Positions 6,704 through 14,160 are shown, counted from the first letter of the stretch. The stretch is DNA of 20,732 nt from JAWXBK01 sp034439975 (GCA_034439975.1 JAWXBK010000124.1:1-20732), one strand, 5' to 3'. Numbers and translations: made by a program. Notes: a model not told the origin generated them from the letters alone.

Positions 6704-7138
6704 TCAGAATGGTTGCACCACCGCAAGGATGACGATGGCGATCAGCAAAATCGTCGGGGCCTCGTTCATCCAGCGATAGAAGCGCGCCGGATGCCGGTTG
6801 GCGTCCTTCGCGAACGCCCGCCGCCAGCGCGCGAAGGCGGCATGGAGGATCTGCATCGCGACCAGCAGGCCGAGCTTGGCGTGGAACCAGTGCTGGTCCC
6901 AGGCGTCGGTCAGATAGGCGAGCCACAGGCCGAAGCCCCAGGTTGCGATCATCGCCGGGTTTATGATCGCGCGCAGCAAACGACGCTCCATCACCTTGAA
7001 GGTTTCGGACTGAACCGAGCCCGGTTCGGCGTCCGCGTGATAGACGTAGAGCCGCGGCAGATAGAGCATGCCGGCCATCCAGGCGATGACCGCGATGATG
7101 TGCAGCGCCGTCACCCAGAGATAGAGATCGTTGGTCAT
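6704..7138 (-). CDS. hemJ: Protoporphyrinogen IX oxidase HemJ (CopD-like membrane protein)
   Basis: A 144-residue integral membrane protein with four hydrophobic helices, the usual size of HemJ, which oxidises protoporphyrinogen IX to protoporphyrin IX in the inner membrane of many alphaproteobacteria. The N-terminal ALHIIAVIAWMAGMLYLPRLYVYH carries the conserved His13, and FHAKLGLLVAM holds a lysine of the conserved HxK pair; MNEAPTILLIAIVILAVV forms the last helix. The ATG overlaps the hemH stop codon (ATGA), so the two last enzymes before haem are translationally coupled. This context strongly supports HemJ over a copper-resistance CopD reading. Confidence 0.95.
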   Translation of the reverse strand: MTNDLYLWVTALHIIAVIAWMAGMLYLPRLYVYHADAEPGSVQSETFKVMERRLLRAIINPAMIATWGFGLWLAYLTDAWDQHWFHAKLGLLVAMQILHAAFARWRRAFAKDANRHPARFYRWMNEAPTILLIAIVILAVVQPF

Positions 7139-8220
7139 TGCGACACCTCCATCGCGCAGGCACAGCCCGCTTTACAGCGGCGCGCGCCGATATCGTTCGT
7201 GACGCTTCCCGCGCCGGCCTTCAATGCGCGGCGTATCAGGTTCGCAAGCCCGCCGATGAACGCGGGATGCGCGCCCACCGTCGCCACCCGTTCATAGGCC
7301 GCGGCGCCGTGCGTCTCGGCCAGATGACGATATTCGACATCGAGCTCGACCAGCGTCTCCGAATGTTCCGATACGAATGCGAGCGGCACGAGCACGATCG
7401 CGTGGGCCGCGCCCGCCTCCCGTACGATCGTCTCATCGGTGTAAGGACCGAGCCATTCGACCGGCCCGACCCTGCTTTGAAAACAGATCTCGTAGCTTTC
7501 TTCGTCGCGATCGTCGCCGACACCCACATCGACGCCGAGCCGAGCCGCGATCGCGCGCGCGGTTTCGCCCACATGATCGGGATAGGGATCGCCCGCCTTG
7601 ACGATCTTGAGCGGCAGGCCGTGCGCCGAGAAGAGCAGTCGCAGCCGGCCTTTTGCACGCGCCCGCGCCAAAGGTTCCTTCGCGAGATCGACGATCGCGT
7701 CGATGAACCCGGGCTCACCGGGATAGCAGCAGACGGTATGCGTCGGCGCAGCAAGACCCGAAGCGGCGGCGGCACGACGCCAGTCGGCCAGCGAGCTTGC
7801 GGTCGTCGTCGTCGAGAATTGCGGATAGAGCGGCAGGAGGACGATGCGATCGGGCTTCCAGGCCGCAACCTCGCGCGCGGTCTCGTCGCTGAACGGATGC
7901 CAGTAGCGCATCGCGACGAAGCAGCGGGATGTTTCTCCGCTCTCGCCGGCGTTGGCGTCGAACGCCGCCTCGAGCGCTGTCTCGAGTGCGTTGGCCTGCG
8001 CGTTTGTGTTGGCGAGGATGGGCGATCCACCGCCGAGCGCCTCGTAAATCTTTTGCGCGGTGGGTGCACGACGCCGCGCGATCAGCCAGGCGAGAAACGG
8101 TCGCAGGAAATTCGGCACGCGCAGGATTGCCGGATCGGAGAAGAGATTACGCAGAAACGGCTCGACCGCATCGGGTCGATCCGGACCGCCGAGATTGAAG
8201 AGGACGATTGCGGTTCTCAT
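7135..8220 (-). CDS. hemH: Ferrochelatase
   Basis: A 361-residue enzyme that inserts ferrous iron into protoporphyrin IX, the final step of protohaem synthesis. Family motifs in order: VLFNLGGPDRPDAVEPFLRN, LGGGSPI, AMRYWHPF, RIVLLPLYPQFSTTT, LLFSAHGLPLKIV with the catalytic His, YEICFQSRVGPVEWLGP, and VLVPLAFVSEHSETLVELD with the acidic residues of the active site. The C-terminal tail has Cys349, Cys353 and Cys355 (CKAGCAC). Some bacterial ferrochelatases, including that of Caulobacter, carry a [2Fe-2S] cluster, so a cluster here is plausible but not shown. Start ATG 8220 lies 33 bases after the hemE stop. It overlaps hemJ by four bases. Confidence 0.97.
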   Translation of the reverse strand: MRTAIVLFNLGGPDRPDAVEPFLRNLFSDPAILRVPNFLRPFLAWLIARRRAPTAQKIYEALGGGSPILANTNAQANALETALEAAFDANAGESGETSRCFVAMRYWHPFSDETAREVAAWKPDRIVLLPLYPQFSTTTTASSLADWRRAAAASGLAAPTHTVCCYPGEPGFIDAIVDLAKEPLARARAKGRLRLLFSAHGLPLKIVKAGDPYPDHVGETARAIAARLGVDVGVGDDRDEESYEICFQSRVGPVEWLGPYTDETIVREAGAAHAIVLVPLAFVSEHSETLVELDVEYRHLAETHGAAAYERVATVGAHPAFIGGLANLIRRALKAGAGSVTNDIGARRCKAGCACAMEVSQ

Positions 8221-8253
8221 GCCTTGTCGATCACGATCTGCGTTGCGCTTTGA

Positions 8254-9288
8254 TCATTGAGGCCGCCAGTTTCGGACCGAAGCGACCAGTTCGGCGACAT
8301 GGCGGGGCGGCGTTTCCGGAACAACGCCATGACCGAGATTGAACACGAACGGCCCCTTGCCGAGTGCGTGCATGATCCTGTCAACGCCGTCGGTCATCGC
8401 AGTGGCGCCGGCAACCAGCAACGCGGGATCGAGGTTGCCCTGAACGGCGGCATGCGGCTGAAGCCGCATCCGTGCAAAGTCGAGATCGGCGGACTGGTCG
8501 AGCCCAATCGCATCGGGCCGGATCGCTTCGAGATAAGCGAGCGCGTCGTGACCGACATTGCGCGGAAACACGATCACCGGAACCTGAGGCGCCTTCGCGC
8601 GCAAGCGGTCGACGATCTCGACCAACGGTTCGATCGACCAGCGGCGGCGCAAACCCGATGGCAGGATCCCGGCCCAACTGTCGAAGAGCTGGATCACTTC
8701 GGCGCCCGCTTCGATCTGGGCCAGCAGATAATCGACACTGCCATCGATCAATCGTTCGGTGACGCCGGCCAAGATCGGATCGCCTCGTTGCGCCATCGCG
8801 AGCGGTGTTTCGAACCTGCCACCGCCGCGGCCTTCGATCATGTAGGCGGCCACCGTCCAGGGCGCACCGGCAAATCCGATCAGCGCAACGTCGTCGGGAA
8901 GACGTGCGGCAACGCCACGGACCGTTGCCATGATCGGCGCCAGCCGTTCGACAACACGTGTCGTATCGAGCGCCTGCATCCGTTCGATATCGCGGATCGG
9001 TTCGAGCAGCGGCCCGATATTTTCCTCGAACCGCAAATCCTGCCCCATGGCCTGCGGCAGGACGAGAATGTCGGAAAACAGGATAGCCGCATCGAGCCCG
9101 AACCGTTCGATCGGCTGCAAGGTAATCTCGATCGCGAGCGCGGGATCGTAACAGAGCGACAGAAAATCGCCGGCCTTCGCCCGCAACGCCCGATATTCCG
9201 GCAGATAGCGTCCGGCCTGGCGCATCAGCCAGATCGGTGGCGGCATGTTCGTCCTGCCGCGAAGCGTTTCGATCAGTTGCTTGGTCAT
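8254..9288 (-). CDS. hemE: Uroporphyrinogen decarboxylase
   Basis: A 344-residue cytosolic enzyme converting uroporphyrinogen III to coproporphyrinogen III by four decarboxylations. Motifs: WLMRQAGRYLPEYR (20-33, substrate arginines), ILFSDILVLPQAMG with the catalytic Asp73, IGFAGAPWTVAAYM, LFDSWAGIL, and NLGHGVVPETPP near the end. I chose ATG 9288 because it gives the typical N-terminus MTKQLIETLRG. A GTG at 9324 would add 12 residues unlike the family and has no ribosome site. It leads the minus-strand haem operon, and its upstream region is the putative replication origin. In Caulobacter the hemE promoter region is part of the origin, so coupled control is conceivable. Confidence 0.97.
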   Translation of the reverse strand: MTKQLIETLRGRTNMPPPIWLMRQAGRYLPEYRALRAKAGDFLSLCYDPALAIEITLQPIERFGLDAAILFSDILVLPQAMGQDLRFEENIGPLLEPIRDIERMQALDTTRVVERLAPIMATVRGVAARLPDDVALIGFAGAPWTVAAYMIEGRGGGRFETPLAMAQRGDPILAGVTERLIDGSVDYLLAQIEAGAEVIQLFDSWAGILPSGLRRRWSIEPLVEIVDRLRAKAPQVPVIVFPRNVGHDALAYLEAIRPDAIGLDQSADLDFARMRLQPHAAVQGNLDPALLVAGATAMTDGVDRIMHALGKGPFVFNLGHGVVPETPPRHVAELVASVRNWRPQ

Positions 9289-9321
9289 ACGGGAAAATGT
9301 CCGGGTCCCACAGGTTTGCTT

Positions 9322-9360
9322 CACTACAATTAAAGAGTCTTAAAGGTAGTTGTTGTAGTG
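9322..9360. promoter_or_regulatory. Dyad enclosing a paired TTAA motif upstream of hemE
   Basis: CACTACAA (9322-9329) is inversely repeated at 9353-9360. Between them TTAA occurs at 9330-9333 and again at 9340-9343, six bases apart, with a GAGTC site exactly in that spacer. The CtrA consensus is TTAA-N7-TTAA, so this is a near match with one base less. It lies where a hemE promoter is expected; ATTAAA on the plus strand gives TTTAAT as a possible minus-strand -10. Confidence 0.45.
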
Positions 9361-9507
9361 GATTGGGTGGCATTAGGGGGATTGATTTCGACCCACAGAA
9401 TCCCGCAGCGACGGCCGGCGATCGAACAAAACCGCATGCCACGCAGCCGGCCCTGGGGATGACGATGACATTCGGCCCGTAACTGCTGACCGGTATAAGA
9501 TTTAATA

Positions 9508-9516
9508 TGGGGATAA
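9508..9516 (-). other. DnaA-box-like 9-mer
   Basis: The minus strand reads TTATCCCCA, one mismatch from the consensus TTATCCACA. It directly abuts the AT-rich stretch 9494-9508, an arrangement expected for an unwinding region beside a DnaA site. Confidence 0.5.
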
Positions 9517-9544
9517 ACACCCGGCTGGCCATAACCATCCATAC

Positions 9545-9553
9545 TTTTCCACC
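9545..9553 (+). other. DnaA-box-like 9-mer
   Basis: The plus strand reads TTTTCCACC, one mismatch from the relaxed consensus TTWTNCACA and two from TTATCCACA. Weak on its own; it gains weight from the neighbouring boxes. Confidence 0.35.
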
Positions 9554-9644
9554 AGGTTGGGAAATCAGACTTGCGGCCGGCCAAGGATGGGACGATTTTG
9601 CCGCCAGCGGGGGTGGATTTTGAGCTTTCCGCCAAACAGGCCAG

Positions 9645-9653
9645 TTATCCCCG
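9645..9653 (+). other. DnaA-box-like 9-mer
   Basis: The plus strand reads TTATCCCCG, two mismatches from TTATCCACA but sharing TTATCCCC with the box at 9508-9516, which lies in the opposite orientation. A TTAA half-site follows immediately (9654-9657). Confidence 0.35.
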
Positions 9654-9753
9654 TTAATCCCGATTCCAGCCTGCACACGGATATCGCCTGCCACGGATCC
9701 CGAAACGAACCGAATTCGACGCAAAACCGATCTTCCGAAACCGACCGGACACG

Positions 9754-10599
9754 ATGCCTGACATGACCGAGCATTTTCATCTTCATCTGGTGTCGGATTC
9801 GACTGGCGAGACCATCAACAGCGTCGCGCGCGCCTGCCTCGTGCAATTCGAGGGGGTCGAAGCCGAGGAACATATCTGGACGCTGGTTCGCACCGATCGC
9901 CAGCTCACCAATGTGCTGCAGGGCATCGAGGCAAAGCCGGGCCTGGTGCTGTTCACGATGGTGAACGAAAAACTGCGCCGCCGGTTGCAGGAGGAATGTC
10001 GCAAGCTCGAGGTGAGCTGTATTCCCGTGCTCGATCCCGTGGTCGGTGCGCTGGCCGGGTTTCTCGGCCGCGAGGCGAAGGGCCGGCCTGGACGGCAGCA
10101 TGAACTCGATGCCGAATATTTCAGCCGCATCGATGCGATGAGCTTCGCGCTCGCGCATGACGATGGACAATCGAGCGCCGATTACGACGAAGCCGACGTG
10201 ATTCTGGTCGGTGTGTCGCGCACCTCGAAGACGCCGACCTGTATCTATCTCGCCAATCGCGGCATCAAAGCCGCGAACTTCCCGGTGGTGCCCGGCGCGC
10301 CGGTGCCATCGGACCTGACCAGCAACCGCCGGCCGCTGATCGTCGGTCTCACCAAGGATCCGGCGCAACTGATCCAGGTGCGTCGCCATCGGCTCAAGAT
10401 GATCGCGCAGGACGAAAACACCGACTATGTCGATCCCGAGATGGTGCGCGCCGAAGTGCTCGCCTGCCGCCGGCTCTGCACCAAGAACGGGTGGCCGGTG
10501 CTCGACGTGTCGCGCCGCTCGATCGAGGAAACAGCGGCTGCGGTGATCCAGATGCTGGAGCGTCATCGCGGCGGCCGGCCCGCACTCGACGAGGGCTGA
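9754..10599 (+). CDS. Pyruvate dikinase regulatory protein (DUF299, bifunctional kinase/phosphorylase)
   Basis: A 281-residue cytosolic protein of the family that inactivates PEP synthase or pyruvate phosphate dikinase by ADP-dependent threonine phosphorylation and reactivates it by phosphate-dependent dephosphorylation. Visible motifs are HLHLVSDSTGETINSVARA at the start, the P-loop-like GVSRTSKTP (153-161), and IYLANRGIKAANFPVVPG directly after it. Whether the target is PEP synthase (PpsR) or pyruvate phosphate dikinase cannot be told, since neither enzyme is in the window; alphaproteobacterial members are usually assigned to pyruvate phosphate dikinase. ATG 9754 is taken; ATG 9763 is equally possible. 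First gene of the plus-strand series, seven bases before maf. Confidence 0.93.
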   Translation: MPDMTEHFHLHLVSDSTGETINSVARACLVQFEGVEAEEHIWTLVRTDRQLTNVLQGIEAKPGLVLFTMVNEKLRRRLQEECRKLEVSCIPVLDPVVGALAGFLGREAKGRPGRQHELDAEYFSRIDAMSFALAHDDGQSSADYDEADVILVGVSRTSKTPTCIYLANRGIKAANFPVVPGAPVPSDLTSNRRPLIVGLTKDPAQLIQVRRHRLKMIAQDENTDYVDPEMVRAEVLACRRLCTKNGWPVLDVSRRSIEETAAAVIQMLERHRGGRPALDEG

Positions 10600-10606
10600 G
10601 ATCAGG

Positions 10607-11224
10607 ATGGCCGGGCAGCCACCAGGCGCGCCGGCGATCGTGCTCGCCTCGGCGAGCCGCGCGCGGGCAACGATGCTCGAAGCCGCCGGCGTCCCCTTTG
10701 CGATCGACGCAGCCGCGATCGACGAGGACGACGTGAAGGCGGCCCTTGTCGCCGAACGCGCGACACCGGCGCAGGTGGCCGAGACACTGGCCGAGCTCAA
10801 GGCGCTGCGCGTCGCGCGCCGCCATCCCGGATCGCTGGTGATTGGCGCCGACCAGGTGCTGGCCCACGACGATGCCTTGTTCGACAAGCCCAAAGACCGC
10901 GCCGATGCCGCCCGTCAGCTTGCGACCCTCGCCGGCAAAAGCCATCGCCTGTACAGCGTCGCGGTCGTCGTGCGCGACGGGGCGCGGCTATGGCATCATG
11001 GCGACATGGCCGAACTCACCATGCGACCGCTCACCGCTGAATTTATCGACCAGTATCTCGACCGGGCCGGCGATGCCGTGACCCAATCGGTCGGCGCCTA
11101 TCAGCTCGAGGGGCTCGGCGCCCAGCTTTTCACCCGGGTGCGCGGCGATTTCTTCACCGTGCTCGGCCTGCCCTTGCTGCCGCTGCTCGGTTTCCTGCGC
11201 GGCCACGGCGTGGTGCCGGCATGA
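10607..11224 (+). CDS. maf: Maf-family nucleotide pyrophosphatase
   Basis: A 205-residue member of the Maf/HAM1 fold, which hydrolyses non-canonical or methylated nucleoside triphosphates to monophosphates. Motifs: the start IVLASASRARATMLEAAGV, LVIGADQVLAHDDALFDKP with the conserved aspartate, the YSVAVVVRDG strand, and GAYQLEGLGAQLFTRVRGDFFTVLGLPL at the C-terminus. The first motif reads SRAR instead of the usual SPRR, a mild deviation. The C-terminal pattern and overall form suggest the YceF (7-methyl-GTP) side of the family rather than YhdE, which is an inference. The stop codon overlaps the aroE start by four bases. Confidence 0.93.
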   Translation: MAGQPPGAPAIVLASASRARATMLEAAGVPFAIDAAAIDEDDVKAALVAERATPAQVAETLAELKALRVARRHPGSLVIGADQVLAHDDALFDKPKDRADAARQLATLAGKSHRLYSVAVVVRDGARLWHHGDMAELTMRPLTAEFIDQYLDRAGDAVTQSVGAYQLEGLGAQLFTRVRGDFFTVLGLPLLPLLGFLRGHGVVPA

Positions 11225-12078
11225 GCGCATCGTTGCTGACCGGCAAGGCCCGGCTCGCCGGGGTGATCGGCTGGCCGGTTGGGCATTCGCGCTCGCCGGC
11301 CTTGCACGGATTCTGGCTGCGCGAACACGGCATCGACGGTGCTTATGTGCCGCTCGCGGTCCGGCCCGAGAATCTCAAATCGGCGCTCGCCGGCCTTGCC
11401 GCGCTCGGCTTTCGCGGCGCGAACGTGACGGTCCCGCATAAGGAAGCGGCATTGTCGCTGGTCGATCGCGCGAGCGACACGGCGCTGCGGATCGGTGCGG
11501 TCAACACGATCACCGTCGCCGAGGACGGCACGCTCGAAGGCAACAACACGGATGCGTTCGGTTTCCTCGAGAATCTGCGCGAGGCGCAGCCGGGCTGGCG
11601 CGCGGCGACGGGCGCCGCGGCCGTCATCGGGGCCGGCGGCGCGGCGCGCGCGATTGCGGTCGCGCTCGCCAACGAAGGCGCGCCGGAAATCCGCATCGTC
11701 AATCGCACGAAGGAACGCGCCGATCGGCTGGTGCAGGAGATCGGCCGGCCTTTGGTCGCGATCGATTGGGCGAACCGTGCCGCTGCGCTCGTCGACGTCT
11801 CCTTGCTGGTCAATGCGACGACCCAAGGAATGAGCGGCGAACAACCGCTCGATCTCGATCTCGCCCGTCTGCCGACGAACGCGCTGGTCAACGATATCGT
11901 TTATGTGCCGCTCGAAACCGGCCTGCTCGCGGCGGCACGCGCGCGCGGCAACAGGATTGTCGACGGGCTCGGCATGTTGCTGCATCAGGCGCGACCCGGA
12001 TTCGCCGCCTGGTTCGGCGTTGAGCCCAAAGTGACGCCGGCACTGCGCGAGGCGGTGCTGGCCTCGCAGCCCGGTTAG
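11221..12078 (+). CDS. aroE: Shikimate dehydrogenase (NADP+)
   Basis: A 285-residue cytosolic enzyme reducing 3-dehydroshikimate to shikimate in aromatic amino acid synthesis. The N-terminal substrate domain has GWPVGHSRSPALHGFW and NVTVPHKEAA with the catalytic Lys74, then NTDAFGF with Asp111. The NADP Rossmann motif is VIGAGGAARAIAVAL, followed by IVNRTKERADRL, whose arginines fit NADP preference. VNDIVYVPLETGLLAAARARG and DGLGMLLHQA close the family pattern. The start at ATG 11221 shares ATGA with the end of maf. coaE follows 11 bases later, so one transcript is likely. Confidence 0.97.
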   Translation: MSASLLTGKARLAGVIGWPVGHSRSPALHGFWLREHGIDGAYVPLAVRPENLKSALAGLAALGFRGANVTVPHKEAALSLVDRASDTALRIGAVNTITVAEDGTLEGNNTDAFGFLENLREAQPGWRAATGAAAVIGAGGAARAIAVALANEGAPEIRIVNRTKERADRLVQEIGRPLVAIDWANRAAALVDVSLLVNATTQGMSGEQPLDLDLARLPTNALVNDIVYVPLETGLLAAARARGNRIVDGLGMLLHQARPGFAAWFGVEPKVTPALREAVLASQPG

Positions 12079-12089
12079 GCGCGCCGCCC

Positions 12090-12701
12090 ATGATCGTGCT
12101 CGGCCTCACCGGTTCGATCGCGATGGGCAAGAGCACGGCTGCGAGTGCGTTCCGGCGGCTTGGCGTGCCGGTCCACGATGCGGACGATACCGTGCATCGT
12201 CTTATGGGGAAGGGTGGCGATGCGGTCGCGAAGCTCGCCCGCACTTTTCCCGACGCGCTGAAGGACGGCGCGATTGACCGCGCTGTCCTGCGCAAGCGCG
12301 TGCTCGACGATCCGAAGGCGCTGAAGCGGCTCGAATCGATCCTGCATCCGCTGGTACGCCGTTCCGAGCGCGCGTTTCTCGCGGCCGCCAGGCGGCGACG
12401 CGAACCCCTGGTCGTACTCGATATTCCGCTGCTCTACGAAACCGGCGGCGATAAGCGCTGCGATGCCGTGGCCGTCGTCAGCGCGCCGCGGTCGGTCCAG
12501 CTTGCACGGCTCAAGCGGCGGCGCGGTTTCACGAAGGAATGGCTGAAGCGGATCGAGGCGCGGCAACTGCCCGATGCGGAAAAACGCCGGCGCGCCGATT
12601 TCGTCATTCCGACCGGGCTCGATCTGCGGCGCAGCTTGCAGGCGATTCGCACCATCGTCACAATGGCGAAGGATGGGCGAATCGCGCGCCGCCGGCGTTA
12701 G
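12090..12701 (+). CDS. coaE: Dephospho-CoA kinase
   Basis: A 203-residue P-loop kinase that phosphorylates the 3'-hydroxyl of dephospho-CoA in the last step of coenzyme A synthesis. The P-loop is GLTGSIAMGKST (5-16) with Lys14; most homologues have glycine where Ala11 is found, a small change that leaves the loop intact. HDADDTVHRL holds the substrate-side aspartate. LVVLDIPLLYETGGDKRCDAVAVVSAP and RLKRRRGFTKEW give the lid region. The aroE-coaE-dnaQ order is standard for this chromosome region in alphaproteobacteria. The ribosome site upstream is weak. Confidence 0.96.
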   Translation: MIVLGLTGSIAMGKSTAASAFRRLGVPVHDADDTVHRLMGKGGDAVAKLARTFPDALKDGAIDRAVLRKRVLDDPKALKRLESILHPLVRRSERAFLAAARRRREPLVVLDIPLLYETGGDKRCDAVAVVSAPRSVQLARLKRRRGFTKEWLKRIEARQLPDAEKRRRADFVIPTGLDLRRSLQAIRTIVTMAKDGRIARRRR

Positions 12702-12721
12702 CGTTTTTTGGGAGAGCGACT

Positions 12722-13405
12722 TTGCGCGAAGTGATTCTCGATACCGAAACGACCGGGCTCGATCCGCGCACCGGCGATCGTATCATCGAGATCGCCTGCA
12801 TCGAACTGCTGAATCATCTGCCGACCGGACGAGTCTGGCAGGCCTACGTCAATCCCGAGCGCGAAGTCAGTGTCGCCGCCCTCGACGTGCATGGCATCAC
12901 CGACAGTTTCCTCAAGGACAAGCCGGTCTTCTCGGAAATCGTCGCCGATTTTCTCGAGTTCATCGGCGATGCGCCGCTGGTGATCCACAATGCCGATTTC
13001 GATATCGGGTTCCTGAACGCGGAATTGGGACGGCTCGGTTTCCCCCCGCTGCCCGCTTCGCGCGGCAAAGACACGGTCGCGCTCGCGCGGCGCAAATTCC
13101 CCGGCTCGCCGGCCAGTCTCGATGCGCTCTGCAAGCGATTCAATATCGACAATTCGGCGCGCACCAAGCACGGCGCGCTGCTCGATGCGGAACTGCTCGC
13201 CGATGTCTATCTCGAACTGGTCGGCGGCCGTCAGGCGGGGCTGGAGCTTGCCGGCGCGCGCTCGACCATCGCGATCGGCATCAGCGGCGCGCCGGCGCCC
13301 GGTGTCGCGGTCAGACCGCCGCGCCCGCATGCGCCCAGTGCGGCGGAGCTCGTGGCGCACGAGGCGCTGCTCAAGGATATCAGCGATCCGATCTGGCGGC
13401 GCTGA
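12722..13405 (+). CDS. dnaQ: DNA polymerase III epsilon subunit (3'-5' proofreading exonuclease)
   Basis: A 227-residue DEDDh exonuclease that proofreads for the replicative polymerase. ExoI is VILDTETTGLDP (Asp7, Glu9), ExoII is HNADFDIGFLNAEL (Asp92), and ExoIII is KHGALLDAELLADVY (His150, Asp155): all catalytic residues are present. The C-terminal tail (from about 165) would carry the binding site for the polymerase alpha subunit. The start is TTG 12722, because GGGAG at 12710-12714 is a strong ribosome site seven bases upstream and because it yields the usual N-terminus MREVILDTETTG. The longer in-frame extension only shadows coaE. A GTG at 12731 is less likely. Confidence 0.96.
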   Translation: MREVILDTETTGLDPRTGDRIIEIACIELLNHLPTGRVWQAYVNPEREVSVAALDVHGITDSFLKDKPVFSEIVADFLEFIGDAPLVIHNADFDIGFLNAELGRLGFPPLPASRGKDTVALARRKFPGSPASLDALCKRFNIDNSARTKHGALLDAELLADVYLELVGGRQAGLELAGARSTIAIGISGAPAPGVAVRPPRPHAPSAAELVAHEALLKDISDPIWRR

Positions 13406-14067
13406 TGTCGGCGCAGCCAGCGGTGCTGCCGGCCGCAGCCAGCAACAACGCGCTCTGGTGCGATACGATCTGTCGCGCGCATGGCAAAAGCGGAGAGTTC
13501 TCGCCGCATCGATGGATCTGCCGGGTCGACGCCCCGCCGCTTTATCCGAACCTGGTGACACTCGGCGATGCCTCGCGGGCGGCGGTGGCGGCCCAGCTCG
13601 GCGCGATCGACGCGCTGATGACGGCCGGTTTGTCGCTTGGCTGGGCGATCAAGGATAGTTTCCGCGCGCTCGATCTGGCGCCGCGTGGGTTTGCCCATCT
13701 CTTCGATGCAGTCTGGATCGCGAGCGGTGCCGGCCTGACGGCCGTCGACAACGATTCGTTGCGCATGACGATGGTTCGCGACGGCGCAGCGCTGGCCGCG
13801 TGGGAGGCGGCGTGGCGCCGCGATCAGTCGCTGGCGTCGAACGAGCTGCCGGAGCGTCTCTTTTCCGAAACATTGCTGGCCAATCCCGAGATCGCGTTTC
13901 TGGCAGCGATCCGCGAGGGGAGCATCGTCGCCGGTGCTGTCGCCAATCGCGGTGCCGGCGCGGTCGGCATCAGCAATCTCTTCTGCGGCGGCGAGCAACC
14001 GCCAGCGGTCTGGGCTGCGACAATCGCGCTGCTGTCGCCGCTCGCTGTCTGGCTCGCGCCGGAATAG
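13405..14067 (+). CDS. GNAT-like acetyltransferase-fold protein, function unknown
   Basis: A 220-residue protein starting at ATG 13405, which shares TGATG with the dnaQ stop, so it is translationally coupled. The N-terminal half (ALWCDTICRAHG, then FSPHRWICR and PPLYPNLVTL) matches a conserved but uncharacterised region I recall from alphaproteobacterial GNAT-annotated proteins. The middle has WAIKDSFRALDLAPRGFAHLFDAVWI. The C-terminal half (IAFLAAIREGSIVAGAVANRGAGAVGISNLF) resembles the beta strands of a GNAT domain. The end is short: after PAVWAATIALLSPLAVWLAPE it stops, where I would expect another helix-strand unit, so an internal loss is possible. The substrate is unknown. Confidence 0.6.
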   Translation: MSAQPAVLPAAASNNALWCDTICRAHGKSGEFSPHRWICRVDAPPLYPNLVTLGDASRAAVAAQLGAIDALMTAGLSLGWAIKDSFRALDLAPRGFAHLFDAVWIASGAGLTAVDNDSLRMTMVRDGAALAAWEAAWRRDQSLASNELPERLFSETLLANPEIAFLAAIREGSIVAGAVANRGAGAVGISNLFCGGEQPPAVWAATIALLSPLAVWLAPE

Positions 14068-14120
14068 CCCGATTGAACGCAGGTACGTGCCGCGGCTGCG
14101 GCGTATCGATTGCGTTACGG

Positions 14121-14160
14121 AAAGGAAAACCCCCTCACCCGCCATGCGGATGAGGGGGTT
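14121..14160 (-). terminator. Intrinsic terminator downstream of doxX
   Basis: A hairpin spans 14128-14160: a 15-bp stem with one mismatch (14138/14150) around the loop CAT. On the minus strand it is followed by TTTTCCTTT (14129-14121). It ends the minus-strand transcript coming from doxX and may also stop the convergent plus-strand operon, though no T run follows in that direction. Confidence 0.75.

Larger units (their letters stand above)
9289..9753. other. Putative chromosomal replication origin (Cori-type, hemE/DUF299 intergenic region)
   Basis: A 465-base gap between divergent hemE and the DUF299 gene. Its base composition is locally far richer in A and T than the flanks: 34 of 60 bases at 9301-9360 and 32 of 60 at 9481-9540. 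The origin of Caulobacter crescentus lies between hemE and this same DUF299 gene, and the arrangement recurs in Rickettsia and Rhizobiales (established knowledge). Here I see three DnaA-box-like 9-mers, a TATAAGATTTAATAT low-melting stretch at 9494-9508, four TTAA half-sites and GANTC methylation sites at 9335, 9398 and 9662. Flanking genes diverge from it. The assignment is by synteny plus motifs; no function is shown. Confidence 0.7.

Noticed and set aside
9289..9324. An upstream GTG start for hemE at 9324
   Set aside because: It adds 12 residues not typical of the family, lacks a ribosome site and would put coding sequence close to the TTAA dyad.
9330..9635. A 101-residue minus-strand reading frame inside the putative origin
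   Set aside because: Only about half of its codons end in G or C, against a large majority in real genes here; it has no recognisable family and it runs through the DnaA-like boxes.
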